NCBI GenBank assembly: GCA_026003015.1
Contig: BPGL01000001.1
Coordinates: forward strand, 1,194,717 to 1,258,716
Reading direction: 5' to 3'
Length of the DNA stretch: 64,000 nucleotides
Source: Actinomycetota bacterium
Lineage (GTDB): Bacteria > Actinomycetota > UBA4738 > HRBIN12
The translations under genes and the position numbers were made by a program. Below the pieces are notes generated by a model. That model did not search any database and was not told the DNA's origin. It saw nothing but the letters and a program-made list of their open reading frames with translations. The number at the start of each line of letters is the position of its first letter. The stretch's first letter is position 1. Positions 8,973 through 18,874 of the stretch are shown piece by piece.

Positions 8973-11900
8973 ATGAAGATCGCCGAGCTGTTCGCCAAGG
9001 ATCCCTGCCGGAGGATCGAGCCGATCATCAGGGCGGGTGAGCGCGACCCCGAGGTCCTCGGCCACGAGCTCGAGGAGTATGTCGTTACCGAAGAGATCGA
9101 CGGGTACCTCAGGGAGCTCCTCGCACAGTTCATCGAATCGCGACCGGGCCGGCGGCCCGACGGGGTCTGCGCTTGGGTGAGCGGGTGGTTCGGGTCCGGC
9201 AAGAGCCACTTCCTCAAGTTCCTGGGGGCGATCCTGGCCGACCTCCCGCTGAAGCTGCCCTCCGGGGGGCAGGTGGGCGCCACCTCGTACCTCTGCCGCA
9301 AGTGGAACCTGCCGTTCGAGGCCCACCTCGGCGAGCTCAAGACCCGGGTGGTGTTCGTGAACCTCCTGGGCTACGTGAGCGGGGAGACCCCCGGGCTCTC
9401 CCAGATCGTCTACCGGGGCCTCATGGCCGAGAGCGGCTACGCCGACGAGCCCTGGGTGGCGGAGATGGAGCGCGTCCTCGCCCGCAGGGGACTCTACGAC
9501 CGGTTCCGCGAGGAGGTGGAGGCGAGGGCGGGGATGCCCTGGGAGGAGGCGCGCACCCAGCCGTTCGTGGCGGCCCCCGTCCATGGCGCAGGCCCTGGTC
9601 GCGATCGACCCCGACATGTGGCCGTCCGTCGAGGAGGCCGAGCGGCACGTCGACCGGCAGGGGCGGATCACGATCAACCCGAACTGGCTGGCCGAGCGCC
9701 TCAAGGAGGAGGCCCAGAGCATCGACCCGGAGACCGGACGGCTCGTGGTGCTCCTCGACGAGGTCGGGCTCTACATCGGGGACCAGCAGGACCGCTACCT
9801 CGAGCTCAAGGCGATCGCGGAGAACCTCGCCCGGGCCGACATCTACGGGAAGGTGTGGCTCGTCGTCACCTCCCAGGAAGCACCCGAGCTGAAGATCCAG
9901 GCCGTCGTGGCACGGCGGGAGGAGCTGGAGTGGCTCCGGGACCGCTTCCCCCTCAAGTTCGCCCTGACCCCGGAGAACATCGAGACCGTCGTCCGGGAGC
10001 GCCTCCTGAAGAAGACCGAGGAGGGGAGGGCGACCGTGCGGGCGGCCGCGACGGGAGCCTTGGGGGCGCTGTCGCTCGGCGCCACCATCACGGGCGCCCG
10101 CCGCCACCGTGAGATCTTCGAGCCCCCCGAGCCGGACCGCCTGGTCGAGACCTACCCCTTCCTCCCCTACCAGGTCCGCCTCACCACCGAGATCCTCGGC
10201 CAGCTCCGCGGCCGGGACGCCGGGGCCGAGGGGCTCACCGGGAGGGAGCGGGCCATCCTGGCGGTGGCCCAGTCGGCGCTCTGCGGGTCGGCCCTCGCGG
10301 GGAGCGAGGTCGGGCCCCTGGTCACCTTCGAGCACATCTTCGATGCCATCGTGGGGGACACCCGGGCCGTGCCGAGCGCCCACGAGGCCGAGATCCGCGA
10401 GCTGGCGGCCCTCGGATCCCGGGACGGGGTTTCCGTGCAGGCCGTGGCCAAGACCCTGTACCTCCTCCAGCGGGTGCCGGAGTGGGTGCCGGCGACCGCG
10501 GAGAACCTGGCGGCCCTCCTCTACCCCGGCCTGGACGCGAGGGGCGAGGACGTCCTGACGGGGGTGCGGGCCGCCCTGGCCGAGCTCGTCGAGCGGCACT
10601 ACGTGGGCGAGCGGGAGGGGGTCTTTCGCTTCCTCCTCCCCACCGAGCGGACCTTCGAGGAGGACGTCGAGCGCGCCCGGCGGAACCTCACGGCCGCGCA
10701 GCGGCGACGCCTCGGTCTCGAGGTCCTCCGTGAGCTCCTCGCGGATCTCACCAAGCACCGGTTCCAGGGGGGCATCCGGGTCTTCGACGTCCGGTTGGAG
10801 GTGGACGGCGAGACCCTCAACCCCAAGGGCCACCTCACCCTCGTCGTGCGCTCCCCGCTCGCCGCGGAGGCCGAGGACCCCGATGAGATCGAGCGGACCC
10901 GGAGCCCCGGGGCCCGTGACACGGTCTGGTGGCTGAGTGAGCCCTCCGCGGAGCTCGTCTCCTTGGTGGATCGCATCCTGGCCATGGAGACGGTCCTCGG
11001 CCGGCCGGAGGCGGGGGGGCCGGAGGGCGCCGAGTTCCGCCGGGAGCGGGAACGGGAGAAGGAGACCCTCCGGCACACCACGCTCCCCTCGCGGCTCCGG
11101 GAGGCCCTGGCGCAGGGCGCGCTCATCGCCGTCGGCGCCCGTCGGAACCTGCGGCCCGAGGACTGGGAGCGGTCCGTGCGCGCCGCCCTCGAGGAGCGGG
11201 CGGAGGAGGTCTTCTTCGAGTTCCCCGCGGGGGCCGCCTCGGTGAGGGACGAGGACGTCGGCCGGATCCTCAGCTGGCGGGGGGGAGCGCTCCCCGAGTG
11301 CTACCGGCACCTGGGGGTCGTCGAGGACGGGAGCATCCGGGAGGACGGCCCCCTGCTCTCGCGGGTGCTCGCGGAGCTGAAGCGGCGGGCGGAGGCGCAC
11401 GAGCCGCTCCGCGGCCCGGACCTCGCCGAGCACTTCGACCGGCCGCCCTACGGCTGGGACGAGCGGGTGGTGCGCCTGGCCCTCGCTTCCCTCCTCCGCC
11501 ACGGCGCCATCGAGGTCCGGACCCCGCAGGGGACGTTCCGCTCGCCCACCGACCCCGGCCGCCGTGCGGGCCCTGACGAACCGGCCGGCGTTCCGGGAGG
11601 CCTCCTTCCACCCCGCGCAGGTCCTCAGCGACGAGCAGCGTCGAGAGGCCCGGGACCTCGTGGCCGAGTGGTTCGGGGCCATCCGGGAGACCCCCGAGGA
11701 GATCGACGACGCCCTCCGCCAGGGGCTCGCCGAGGCCGAGCGGGAGGCGGGCCGCCTCTCCACCCGTCTCGCGGACTTCCGGCTGGGCGGCGCGGAGGTG
11801 GTGCGAGGGCTCGCCGCCCTGGCGCGCGAGGTCCTCGAGCTCCCGACCGCCACCTCCCGGCTGCTGGCCGTCCTCGAGGGGGCCACCCGGGCGGAGATGG

Positions 11901-12550
11901 GCGACCGCCTCTCGCTGCTCACCAGGCTCAGGGAGTGGGAAGCGGCGGGCGGCTTCGAGCAGGCGGGCGAGATCCGGACCTTCCTGGCCGCGGCCGCGGG
12001 CATCGACCACGGATCGGCGGAGCGGCTCGGGGCCCTCCTCGGGAGCGAGGACGTGCCCGCGGCCTGGCCCGAGCTCTACCAGGCCTACCAGGCGGCCCTC
12101 GCCGCGTACGAGGTCTCATACCGGGAGGCTCACACGGAGGTCGCGAACCGGGTGGGCGCGTTCGTGAAGGAACTCGAAGAGCACCCCGAGGGCGGTGACG
12201 TTCACGAGGACATCGCGCGGCTCAGGGCCCTTGGCTGCAGCGAGGAGGAGCCCAAGGTCCGGGTCGCCCCCTTCCGCTGCCGCGCCTGCCGGCGGAGCCT
12301 CCCGGACCTCCAGCGCGACCTCCTGCTCGCGGGCGAGCTCCGCTCCCAGATCCTCCGCCGGATGCAGGCCGCGCGCATGGGCGGACGCGCCGCGGGCGGC
12401 CACCTCGAGCCCTTCCGGGCCAAGGCCACCCTCACCACGGCCGAGGAGATCGCGCCCCTCACCGCCGGGCTCGAGGCCTACGCCGAGGAGGCCCTGAAGG
12501 ACGGGCCCATCGAGGTGGAGATCACCGCCAGGCCGGAGGGGGACGGCTGA
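8973..12550 (+). CDS. brxC: BrxC/PglY-type BREX ATPase (two frameshifts)
   Basis: The protein starts MKIAELFAKDPCRRIEPIIR, the usual BrxC N-terminus, and has Walker A WVSGWFGSGKSHFLKFLG near residue 70. A Walker B-like LVVLLDEVGLYIGD lies further on, in total about 1190 residues, normal for the P-loop ATPase of BREX (DUF6079). The frame breaks in a C-run near 9575 (PFVAAP joins to SMAQALVAIDPDMW) and again near 11550 (SPTDP joins to AAVRALTNRPAFREA). The tail holds a Cys-pair knuckle (PFRCRACRRSL). An alternative ATG at 8958 overlaps the brxB stop. I chose 8973 because it matches the family start. Its stop overlaps the pglX ATG. Confidence 0.87.
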
Positions 12551-15500
12551 TGACCGGTCTCCCCGACGCGCGTCGGGAGTCGCTCCGCCGGCTCATCCGC
12601 GAGGCCCGCCGGAGGGCCGAGAAGGCCTACGAGGATCGCCTGAGGGCGCTCGGGCTCTGGACGACCTGCTCGCAGCAGCACCGGCACGGCAGGGACTGCT
12701 ACCTGGTTCCCCAGGACCGGCTGAACCTCTCACCGGAGGACCGGGACACCCGAGCGGCGCTCGAGGCCGCCCTGGAGCGGGAGGAGGTCGGCTTCCCCCA
12801 CCTCCTTCCCTCCGAGCGGGCACCACTCGCCGTCCTCCGGCTGGTCCGGGGGGCCGCCTTCACCCTGCTGAACCGACTGGCCGCCCTCCGGGCCATGGAG
12901 GTCCGGGGCCTGGTCACGGAGACGGTGGTCCGTCGGCCTGCCTACGGTGGGCGGAGCCTGCGGGAGTACCGCATCGCCCAGGCCGAACCGGGGCTCCCCC
13001 CCGACCGGGTCACCGATCGGGCCCTCCGGGAGGGGTTCGCCGAGGCTGCCCGCGAGATCGGGGCCCTGTTCGATCCCGACGACCCCTACGGCCTGCTCCT
13101 CCCCGATCCGCGGTCCCTGCGGGAGCTGCTCCGCCTCCTCGGGGAGGACGTCACCGAGGTGGACTGGAGGGCCGACGACGTCCTGGGCTGGATCTACCAA
13201 TACTACCAGGATGAGGCCAGGGAGGGCTTCCGCGGCGGGCGCGGGCGCGGCAAGCGCCGGGCGGCGGACGCCGACGAGATGGCCGCCATCAACTGCCTCT
13301 ATACCCCCCACTGGGTGGTCCGGGCCCTCGTGGACAACAGCCTCGGGCGGCTCCTCCTCGAACAGCAGGAGAGGCTCGAGGAGGCAACGAGCCACCGGTG
13401 GAGCGAGGAGGAGCTGAGGCAGGCCCAGGGCGAGACCGTGGCGGAGTTCTGCCGCTACCTCGTCCCGCCCCCCGCGCCCCCCGATCCGCGCCCGCCGAAG
13501 CCCCTCCGGGAGATCCGGGTCCTCGACCCCGCCTGCGGGAGCGGCCACTTCCTGATCTACGCCTTCGACGTGCTGTGGCGGGCCTACCGGGAGGCGGAGC
13601 CCGACGTCCCGCCCGAGGAGCACGCAGCCACGATCCTGGAGCGGAACCTCTTCGGGATCGACATCGACCTCCGGGCCTGCCAGCTCGCCGCCCTGGGCCT
13701 GTACCTCAAGGCCAAGGAGTACGCGCCGGGATTCAGGCCCCGGGTCCTGAACGTGGTCTGCGCCGACGCCCGCATCCTGGACGGCGAGCGACGGCAGGCG
13801 TTCCTGCGGCACCTGGGGGACGACAAGCCTCTCCAGCGGGTGGCCGAGCGCCTGCTCACCGACCTCCGGTACACGGCCGAGATCGGGAGCCTCCTGCGCG
13901 TGCGGGAGCCGTTCGAGGCCCTGTTCCGGCAGCGCCGGACCCGAGAAGCCGGGCAGGCTGCTCTCGTGGAAGTGGGACCCGAGCAGCTGCGGCTGGAGGG
14001 GGTGATCCCGCGGGAGCGGACCCTCGGGGAGATCCTCGAGGCCCTCCGAGCCTTCGAGCGCGAGGCGGTGGAGCGCTCGGACATGGGGGGCCGTCTGTTC
14101 GCCGCCGACGCCGAACGCTCGCTGGGCCTCCTCTCCTTGCTTTCCCAGCGCTACGACGTGGTCCTGATGAATCCGCCCTACAACAAGCGCCAGGAGCTGC
14201 CCGCGGCCACCCGCGAGTACCTCTCCGAGCGCTTCGGACGGACCCACCACAACATCTACGCGGCCTTCATCGAGCAGGCCGTGGATCTCGCGGGGCCCGG
14301 CGGCTTCGTGGGGATGCTCACGCCCCTCGCCTACATGTACCTCGGCCAGCTTCGCCCGCTCCGGGCCGAGATCATCGGCGCCGAGGCTCCGCCGGAGCTC
14401 GTCCTCGAGTTCGGCTGGGACATCCTGGACCCGGCCCAGATCCAGACCGCCGGGACGGTACTGCGGAAGGTGGACGAGCCTTCCGATCTAGGTCGTCCCC
14501 GTACCTTCTTCGATCTCACCGCGCCCCGCGGGAGCGCGGCCAAGGAGGAGGCCTTCGTCTCCGCGCTCGCTGCCCTCCGCCGGGGGAAGGAGCCGCAGAG
14601 CCGGTACGTCGCCTCCCTCGAGGAGCTCGCCCAGGTCCCAGGGTCCCCCTACGCCTACTGGGCGCCGGCGGGGCTGCGGCGGGCGTTCTCCCGGTTCCCG
14701 CCCCTCGACCGGGACAACGCGAGGAAGCGGAAGGCGGAGAAAATCGCCGACGTCAAGCAGGGGCTGGCCACCGCGGACGACGCCCGGTTCACCAGGCGGT
14801 GGTGGGAGGTGCCCGTCGAGCAGATCGGCCGGGGCCGTCGGTGGGCCCCCTTCGTCAAGGGCGAGGAGTACGCCCGCTACTACCACGACCCGAGCCTCGT
14901 GGTGCTGTGGGAGGACGGCGGGAAGGAGCTCCGTGAGTTCGAGCGGTCGGTGATCCGCAACCCTGACTTCTACTTCCGGGAGGGCCTGACCTGGCAGCGA
15001 ATCAGCGTGAGCCAACGCACGAGAACCCGATACCTGCCGCCCGGCTCCATCTTTGATGCCAACGGACCGTCAATCTTCCTCGCCGACCCCAGCCGGCCGG
15101 CCATCTTCGCTCTCCTAGGAATCGTGAACTCCTCCCTCGCCAACCTCGCCATGTTGATGCTCACTCCGGACCGGAGCTGGCAGGCGGGCCAGGTGAGCTT
15201 CCTCCCCATCGCCCCGGCGGCCCTCGAAAGCGAAGAACTCGCCCGTGCAGCCCAGGAGATCCACGACCTCCTCGCCGCCTGGGGCACCGGGGAGGAGACC
15301 TCCACCCGGTTCGTCGCCCCGCGCCTGCTCCAGGTCGCCTTCCGGCTCCCCGAGCGACCCGGGACCGGCCACCCCCTGGCCCAGGGCTTCGCCTGGCCGA
15401 GCTGGGATTCGTGGCGGGCGATCGCCTCGCTCACCGGCTCCCCGGAGATGCCCCTCGGGGATCTCCTGTCCATCCTGGCCGAGCGGCGGAGGTTTCTTGC

Positions 15501-16407
15501 GGCCAGGGTCAGCGAGCTGGAGGAGGCGGTGGACCGGGAGGTCTTCCGCTGCTACGGCCTGGAGGAAGAGGCCCCCGCCATCCTCGATGCCCTCCGGCGC
15601 CGGCTGGGCCTCGGAGCCGAGGAGGACGAAGGGGAGGAGGACGAAACGGTCGAGGACGTGGCCGAGGCCTCGGACGACGACCTCGACGAGGTGCGGCGGC
15701 TCCTCTCCTACTACGCCAGGCAGGCTATCGAGGCCTCGCCCCAACCGGTCGTCCCCCTCGACCCCCGGGCCCCGGGCAACCTCGTCGCGGAGGTGAGGGA
15801 GCTGATCCGTGCCGACTGGGGGGAGGAGCGGTCCCCCCGGCTCGAGGACGAGGTCCACGAGCTCCTGGGATGCTCCCTCGAGGACTGGCTCACCCACGAG
15901 TACTTCCCCTTCCACGTGCGCCTGTACCGGAACCGCCCGATCTCCTGGCTGCTGTGGTCGGCGCCCCGGGGCCGGGGGCGAGCTCGGCGGCCGACCTTCG
16001 CCTGCTTCGTCGACTACCGCAGGCTGACCGAGGACACGCTCCGGGTGGTCCGCGGCAGGCTCCTGGCCCGCTCCCTGGACCAGCTCAGGGCGGAGGCCGA
16101 GCGCCTCGAGCGGGAAGCGACGGAGGCGCGGATCGCCGAGGACCGGCAGGCGGCCCGCGTGGCCCGGGCGGCCGAGGATGCCCGGGCCAGGGTGGGGGAG
16201 CTCGAACGCTACGACGCGAGGCTCGCCGCGCTCCTCGCCCCGACGGGGGAGGCGGACCCGGACCCTGAGGCATCGTGGCTCGAGCGCATGGTGTGGAGCG
16301 TGCGAGCGAAGGGCTACCGGCCGGACCTCGATCTCGGCGTCCTCGTCAACATCACGCCGCTGCGGGAGGCGGGGGTCCTCCACCCTGCGGCGGAGCGGGT
16401 GAGGTAG
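12550..16407 (+). CDS. pglX: PglX / BrxX adenine-specific DNA methyltransferase
   Basis: This intact 1285-residue protein has the SAM-binding motif I LDPACGSGHFLIYAFD (about residue 325) with FGIDIDLRACQLAALGLYL. The N6-adenine catalytic motif IV is VVLMNPPYNKRQ (about residue 540). Long N- and C-terminal regions for target recognition follow the catalytic core. In BREX this enzyme marks host DNA at one adenine of a non-palindromic site and takes part in phage exclusion. A very acidic stretch (DEGEEDETVEDVAEASDDD) near residue 1030 separates the last domains. The C-terminal 100 residues contain a long coiled coil. Its ATG overlaps the brxC stop. Confidence 0.93.
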   Translation: MTGLPDARRESLRRLIREARRRAEKAYEDRLRALGLWTTCSQQHRHGRDCYLVPQDRLNLSPEDRDTRAALEAALEREEVGFPHLLPSERAPLAVLRLVRGAAFTLLNRLAALRAMEVRGLVTETVVRRPAYGGRSLREYRIAQAEPGLPPDRVTDRALREGFAEAAREIGALFDPDDPYGLLLPDPRSLRELLRLLGEDVTEVDWRADDVLGWIYQYYQDEAREGFRGGRGRGKRRAADADEMAAINCLYTPHWVVRALVDNSLGRLLLEQQERLEEATSHRWSEEELRQAQGETVAEFCRYLVPPPAPPDPRPPKPLREIRVLDPACGSGHFLIYAFDVLWRAYREAEPDVPPEEHAATILERNLFGIDIDLRACQLAALGLYLKAKEYAPGFRPRVLNVVCADARILDGERRQAFLRHLGDDKPLQRVAERLLTDLRYTAEIGSLLRVREPFEALFRQRRTREAGQAALVEVGPEQLRLEGVIPRERTLGEILEALRAFEREAVERSDMGGRLFAADAERSLGLLSLLSQRYDVVLMNPPYNKRQELPAATREYLSERFGRTHHNIYAAFIEQAVDLAGPGGFVGMLTPLAYMYLGQLRPLRAEIIGAEAPPELVLEFGWDILDPAQIQTAGTVLRKVDEPSDLGRPRTFFDLTAPRGSAAKEEAFVSALAALRRGKEPQSRYVASLEELAQVPGSPYAYWAPAGLRRAFSRFPPLDRDNARKRKAEKIADVKQGLATADDARFTRRWWEVPVEQIGRGRRWAPFVKGEEYARYYHDPSLVVLWEDGGKELREFERSVIRNPDFYFREGLTWQRISVSQRTRTRYLPPGSIFDANGPSIFLADPSRPAIFALLGIVNSSLANLAMLMLTPDRSWQAGQVSFLPIAPAALESEELARAAQEIHDLLAAWGTGEETSTRFVAPRLLQVAFRLPERPGTGHPLAQGFAWPSWDSWRAIASLTGSPEMPLGDLLSILAERRRFLAARVSELEEAVDREVFRCYGLEEEAPAILDALRRRLGLGAEEDEGEEDETVEDVAEASDDDLDEVRRLLSYYARQAIEASPQPVVPLDPRAPGNLVAEVRELIRADWGEERSPRLEDEVHELLGCSLEDWLTHEYFPFHVRLYRNRPISWLLWSAPRGRGRARRPTFACFVDYRRLTEDTLRVVRGRLLARSLDQLRAEAERLEREATEARIAEDRQAARVARAAEDARARVGELERYDARLAALLAPTGEADPDPEASWLERMVWSVRAKGYRPDLDLGVLVNITPLREAGVLHPAAERVR

Positions 16408-16408
16408 C

Positions 16409-18853
16409 GTGGCGAGCCTCGTCGATGCCCTCCGCGGGATCCTCGTGGACAGGACGAGGCGCCGACCGGTCGTGGTCTGGTACGACCCCTCGGGGACCCT
16501 GGCGAGCGCCCTCCGACAGGCCGCCCCCGATGGCGTCGGGATCCTGGAGCACCAGGGTTCCTACCTCGAGCTGCGGGCGCGCTTCGAGGAGGCCGATCCG
16601 GGTCTCGAAAGGCGCTGGCTCATCTACGTCCCCGAGCCGCGTCCCCACCCCTCCTGGCTCCGGGACCTGGAGCTCGCCGGCGACCTGCTCGAGCTCGGCC
16701 TGGACGGGCTGGTCTCGGAGGCGTTCGGTCTCGCGCTCACGCCCAGGCTCCGGGCCCTCCTGGGGGGCCGCCCCGGTCGGGTGCTGGCGGCGCGGTGGGA
16801 GGAGCTCGTGCCCCCCGCCCCGACGACGACCGATCTCGAGCGGGCCTTGGTGGCGGCGGCCCTGGACCTCGGCGCCGACGCCCGCCTCAAGGAGGTCGTG
16901 ATCGAATACGTCTCGCGCCCCGACGCGCCCGCCCGCCTGGGCCGCCTGGACCTGCATCCGGAGCTCCGCCACCTGCTCGAGGTGGAGGGGGGGCTGGGGG
17001 GTCTTCCCGAGGGCGAGGTCCCCGAGCAGCGGGTGGCCGCCGCGCTGCTCCTCTCGGAGGCGGCGGTCCGAGGGGGGATCGACCCGCAGGCCTTCGGTGA
17101 GGCCCTGCCCTCGGCCGAGCGGCGCCCCCAGTGGTGCTCCTGGGCGGAGGCCTGGATGCAGCGGGCCGATGACCGCTCCTTCCGGGCCTGGTCGGAGAAG
17201 ATCGGCAGGCTGTACCGGATCCGGGAGCACCTCGCCGGACCGGGAGCCGTGGAGGTGAAGGCCTTCGCCGAGGCCGACGAGGTCCTGCTCGAGGCGGCGG
17301 GCGAGCTCCTCGAGCGCGGCGAGCGAGGCCGGCTGCGGGAGGTCGCCGAACGCCGGCGCGAGACCTACTGGGCCCGGGCGGCGGAAGCGCGGGGGGAGCC
17401 GCTCCCGTGGAGCACCGTGGTGGCGGCCCTGGACCTCCTCGAGGGGGTGGAGGCGGCCACGGCGGTGCTCTCGGAGAGGGAGGCCTGGTCCCTGGACGAG
17501 CTGCTCGGCGCCTACGGCGGCGACGTGGGGTGGTGGCGACTGGATGACGCCTACCGCCGGCTCGAGGCGGGGTGGAGCCGGCTCCCCGAGGGCCTCGCCG
17601 CAGGCCTCGGGATCCCCGCCGCCCGGGCCTACGGCACCTTCCTCGACCTCCTGGGGATCGCCGCCGCCCGTGCGCTGGAGGCCTGCGCCCGGTGGTCGGC
17701 AGAGGGGTGGGAGACCCAGCGCGCCGTGGCGGCCAGGGCCCTGGGCGACGGGAGCCGGGTGGCCCTGGTCCTCGCCGACGCCCTCCGATTCGACCTGGGC
17801 CACCTCCTCGCCGAGCGCCTACGCGCCCGGGGACTCGCGGTGGAGACGATCCCCACCCTGGCGGACCTCCCCTCCGTGACCCAGGTCGGCATGGCCGCCA
17901 CCCAGTCGCCAGCGTGGGAGGAGCGGGAGCCCGTCATCGAGCGCGGAGCCTTCTACCCCCGGCTGGGAGGCGCCCCGGTCCGGAGCCGCGAGGACCGGCT
18001 CGCCCAGCTCCGCACCCGCTTCCCGCGGGCGACCGCTGTGGAGCTGGACGCGGTCCAGCAGGCCCGCGCCATCCCCCGGGCCAGCCCGTTGGTGGTCTAC
18101 GCGGGGGCGGTGGACGAGCAGGGCGACTCGCTGCCCCAGGTGGGTCTGGACATCTTCGAGCGACTCGTGGGCGGGATCGCGGACGGGGTCGAGAAGCTCC
18201 TCGCCGCCGGGTACGCGAAGGTGGTGGCGATCCCCGATCACGGGTTCCTGCTGGTGCCGCGGGAGCACGACCTACGGAGGGTGGAGGCGAGGAGCGGGGA
18301 CGCGGCGACGGCCCGGGCCCGCCGGTACGTGGTCGGCCGGCCCGCCGACTCCGAGGGGATGGTACGGGTCCCCCTCTCCCGCCTGGGCTGGCGGGGCGAG
18401 GGGGCGGCGAGCTTCCCACGGGGGCTCGCTGTCGTGTCCATCCCGGGGGAGGTCCCCCGCTTCTTCCACGGTGGTCCCATGCCCCAGGAGGTCGCCGTCC
18501 TCAGCGTGATCTGCCGCCGTCCCGAGGCGGCGGCCGCGCCGGTCGGCGTCCGCCTGGTGGGCCCCGAGCACATCGAGACGACCCGCCCCAGGTTCGCCCT
18601 CCAGGGGGAGACCGAGGAGCTCCTCGCCCGGCCGAGGCGCGTGCGGGTCGTGGTCAGGCTGGAGGACCGGATCGTCGGAGAGTCGGAGCCTGCGGAGATC
18701 GCAGGGGGGCAGCGGACCGAGGTGACGGTCAGGCTGGAGCGCTACGGTAGGCACGTCGAGGTCCTCGTGGAGGACGTGGAGACGCGGGAGGTGCTCGCCG
18801 AGCAGACCCTCCCGGTGGAGCTGCCCCCCGGATACGAGGGTTTCGACCTCTGA
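16409..18853 (+). CDS. pglZ: PglZ alkaline phosphatase-superfamily BREX protein
   Basis: This intact 814-residue protein has its phosphatase-like core in the second half. The metal-site strand is RVALVLADALRFDLGHLLAE (about residue 450). It is followed by TIPTLADLPSVTQVGMAA, a VVYAGAVDEQGDS strand and the metal-binding IPDHGFLL. The N-terminal half opens with a strand-rich region (RPVVVWYDPSGTLASALRQ) typical of PglZ. PglZ is present in every BREX type. A phosphodiesterase or nuclease role is known from some homologues. The GTG start lies 1 bp past the pglX stop. Confidence 0.92.
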   Translation: MASLVDALRGILVDRTRRRPVVVWYDPSGTLASALRQAAPDGVGILEHQGSYLELRARFEEADPGLERRWLIYVPEPRPHPSWLRDLELAGDLLELGLDGLVSEAFGLALTPRLRALLGGRPGRVLAARWEELVPPAPTTTDLERALVAAALDLGADARLKEVVIEYVSRPDAPARLGRLDLHPELRHLLEVEGGLGGLPEGEVPEQRVAAALLLSEAAVRGGIDPQAFGEALPSAERRPQWCSWAEAWMQRADDRSFRAWSEKIGRLYRIREHLAGPGAVEVKAFAEADEVLLEAAGELLERGERGRLREVAERRRETYWARAAEARGEPLPWSTVVAALDLLEGVEAATAVLSEREAWSLDELLGAYGGDVGWWRLDDAYRRLEAGWSRLPEGLAAGLGIPAARAYGTFLDLLGIAAARALEACARWSAEGWETQRAVAARALGDGSRVALVLADALRFDLGHLLAERLRARGLAVETIPTLADLPSVTQVGMAATQSPAWEEREPVIERGAFYPRLGGAPVRSREDRLAQLRTRFPRATAVELDAVQQARAIPRASPLVVYAGAVDEQGDSLPQVGLDIFERLVGGIADGVEKLLAAGYAKVVAIPDHGFLLVPREHDLRRVEARSGDAATARARRYVVGRPADSEGMVRVPLSRLGWRGEGAASFPRGLAVVSIPGEVPRFFHGGPMPQEVAVLSVICRRPEAAAAPVGVRLVGPEHIETTRPRFALQGETEELLARPRRVRVVVRLEDRIVGESEPAEIAGGQRTEVTVRLERYGRHVEVLVEDVETREVLAEQTLPVELPPGYEGFDL

Positions 18854-18874
18854 GGAAGGCGGGGTGAGAGGGTC

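Noticed and set aside
9421-12003. 860-residue minus-strand open frame inside brxC
   Set aside because: Antisense shadow: low-complexity Gly/Pro/Arg composition, and brxC itself carries the Walker A and family motifs.
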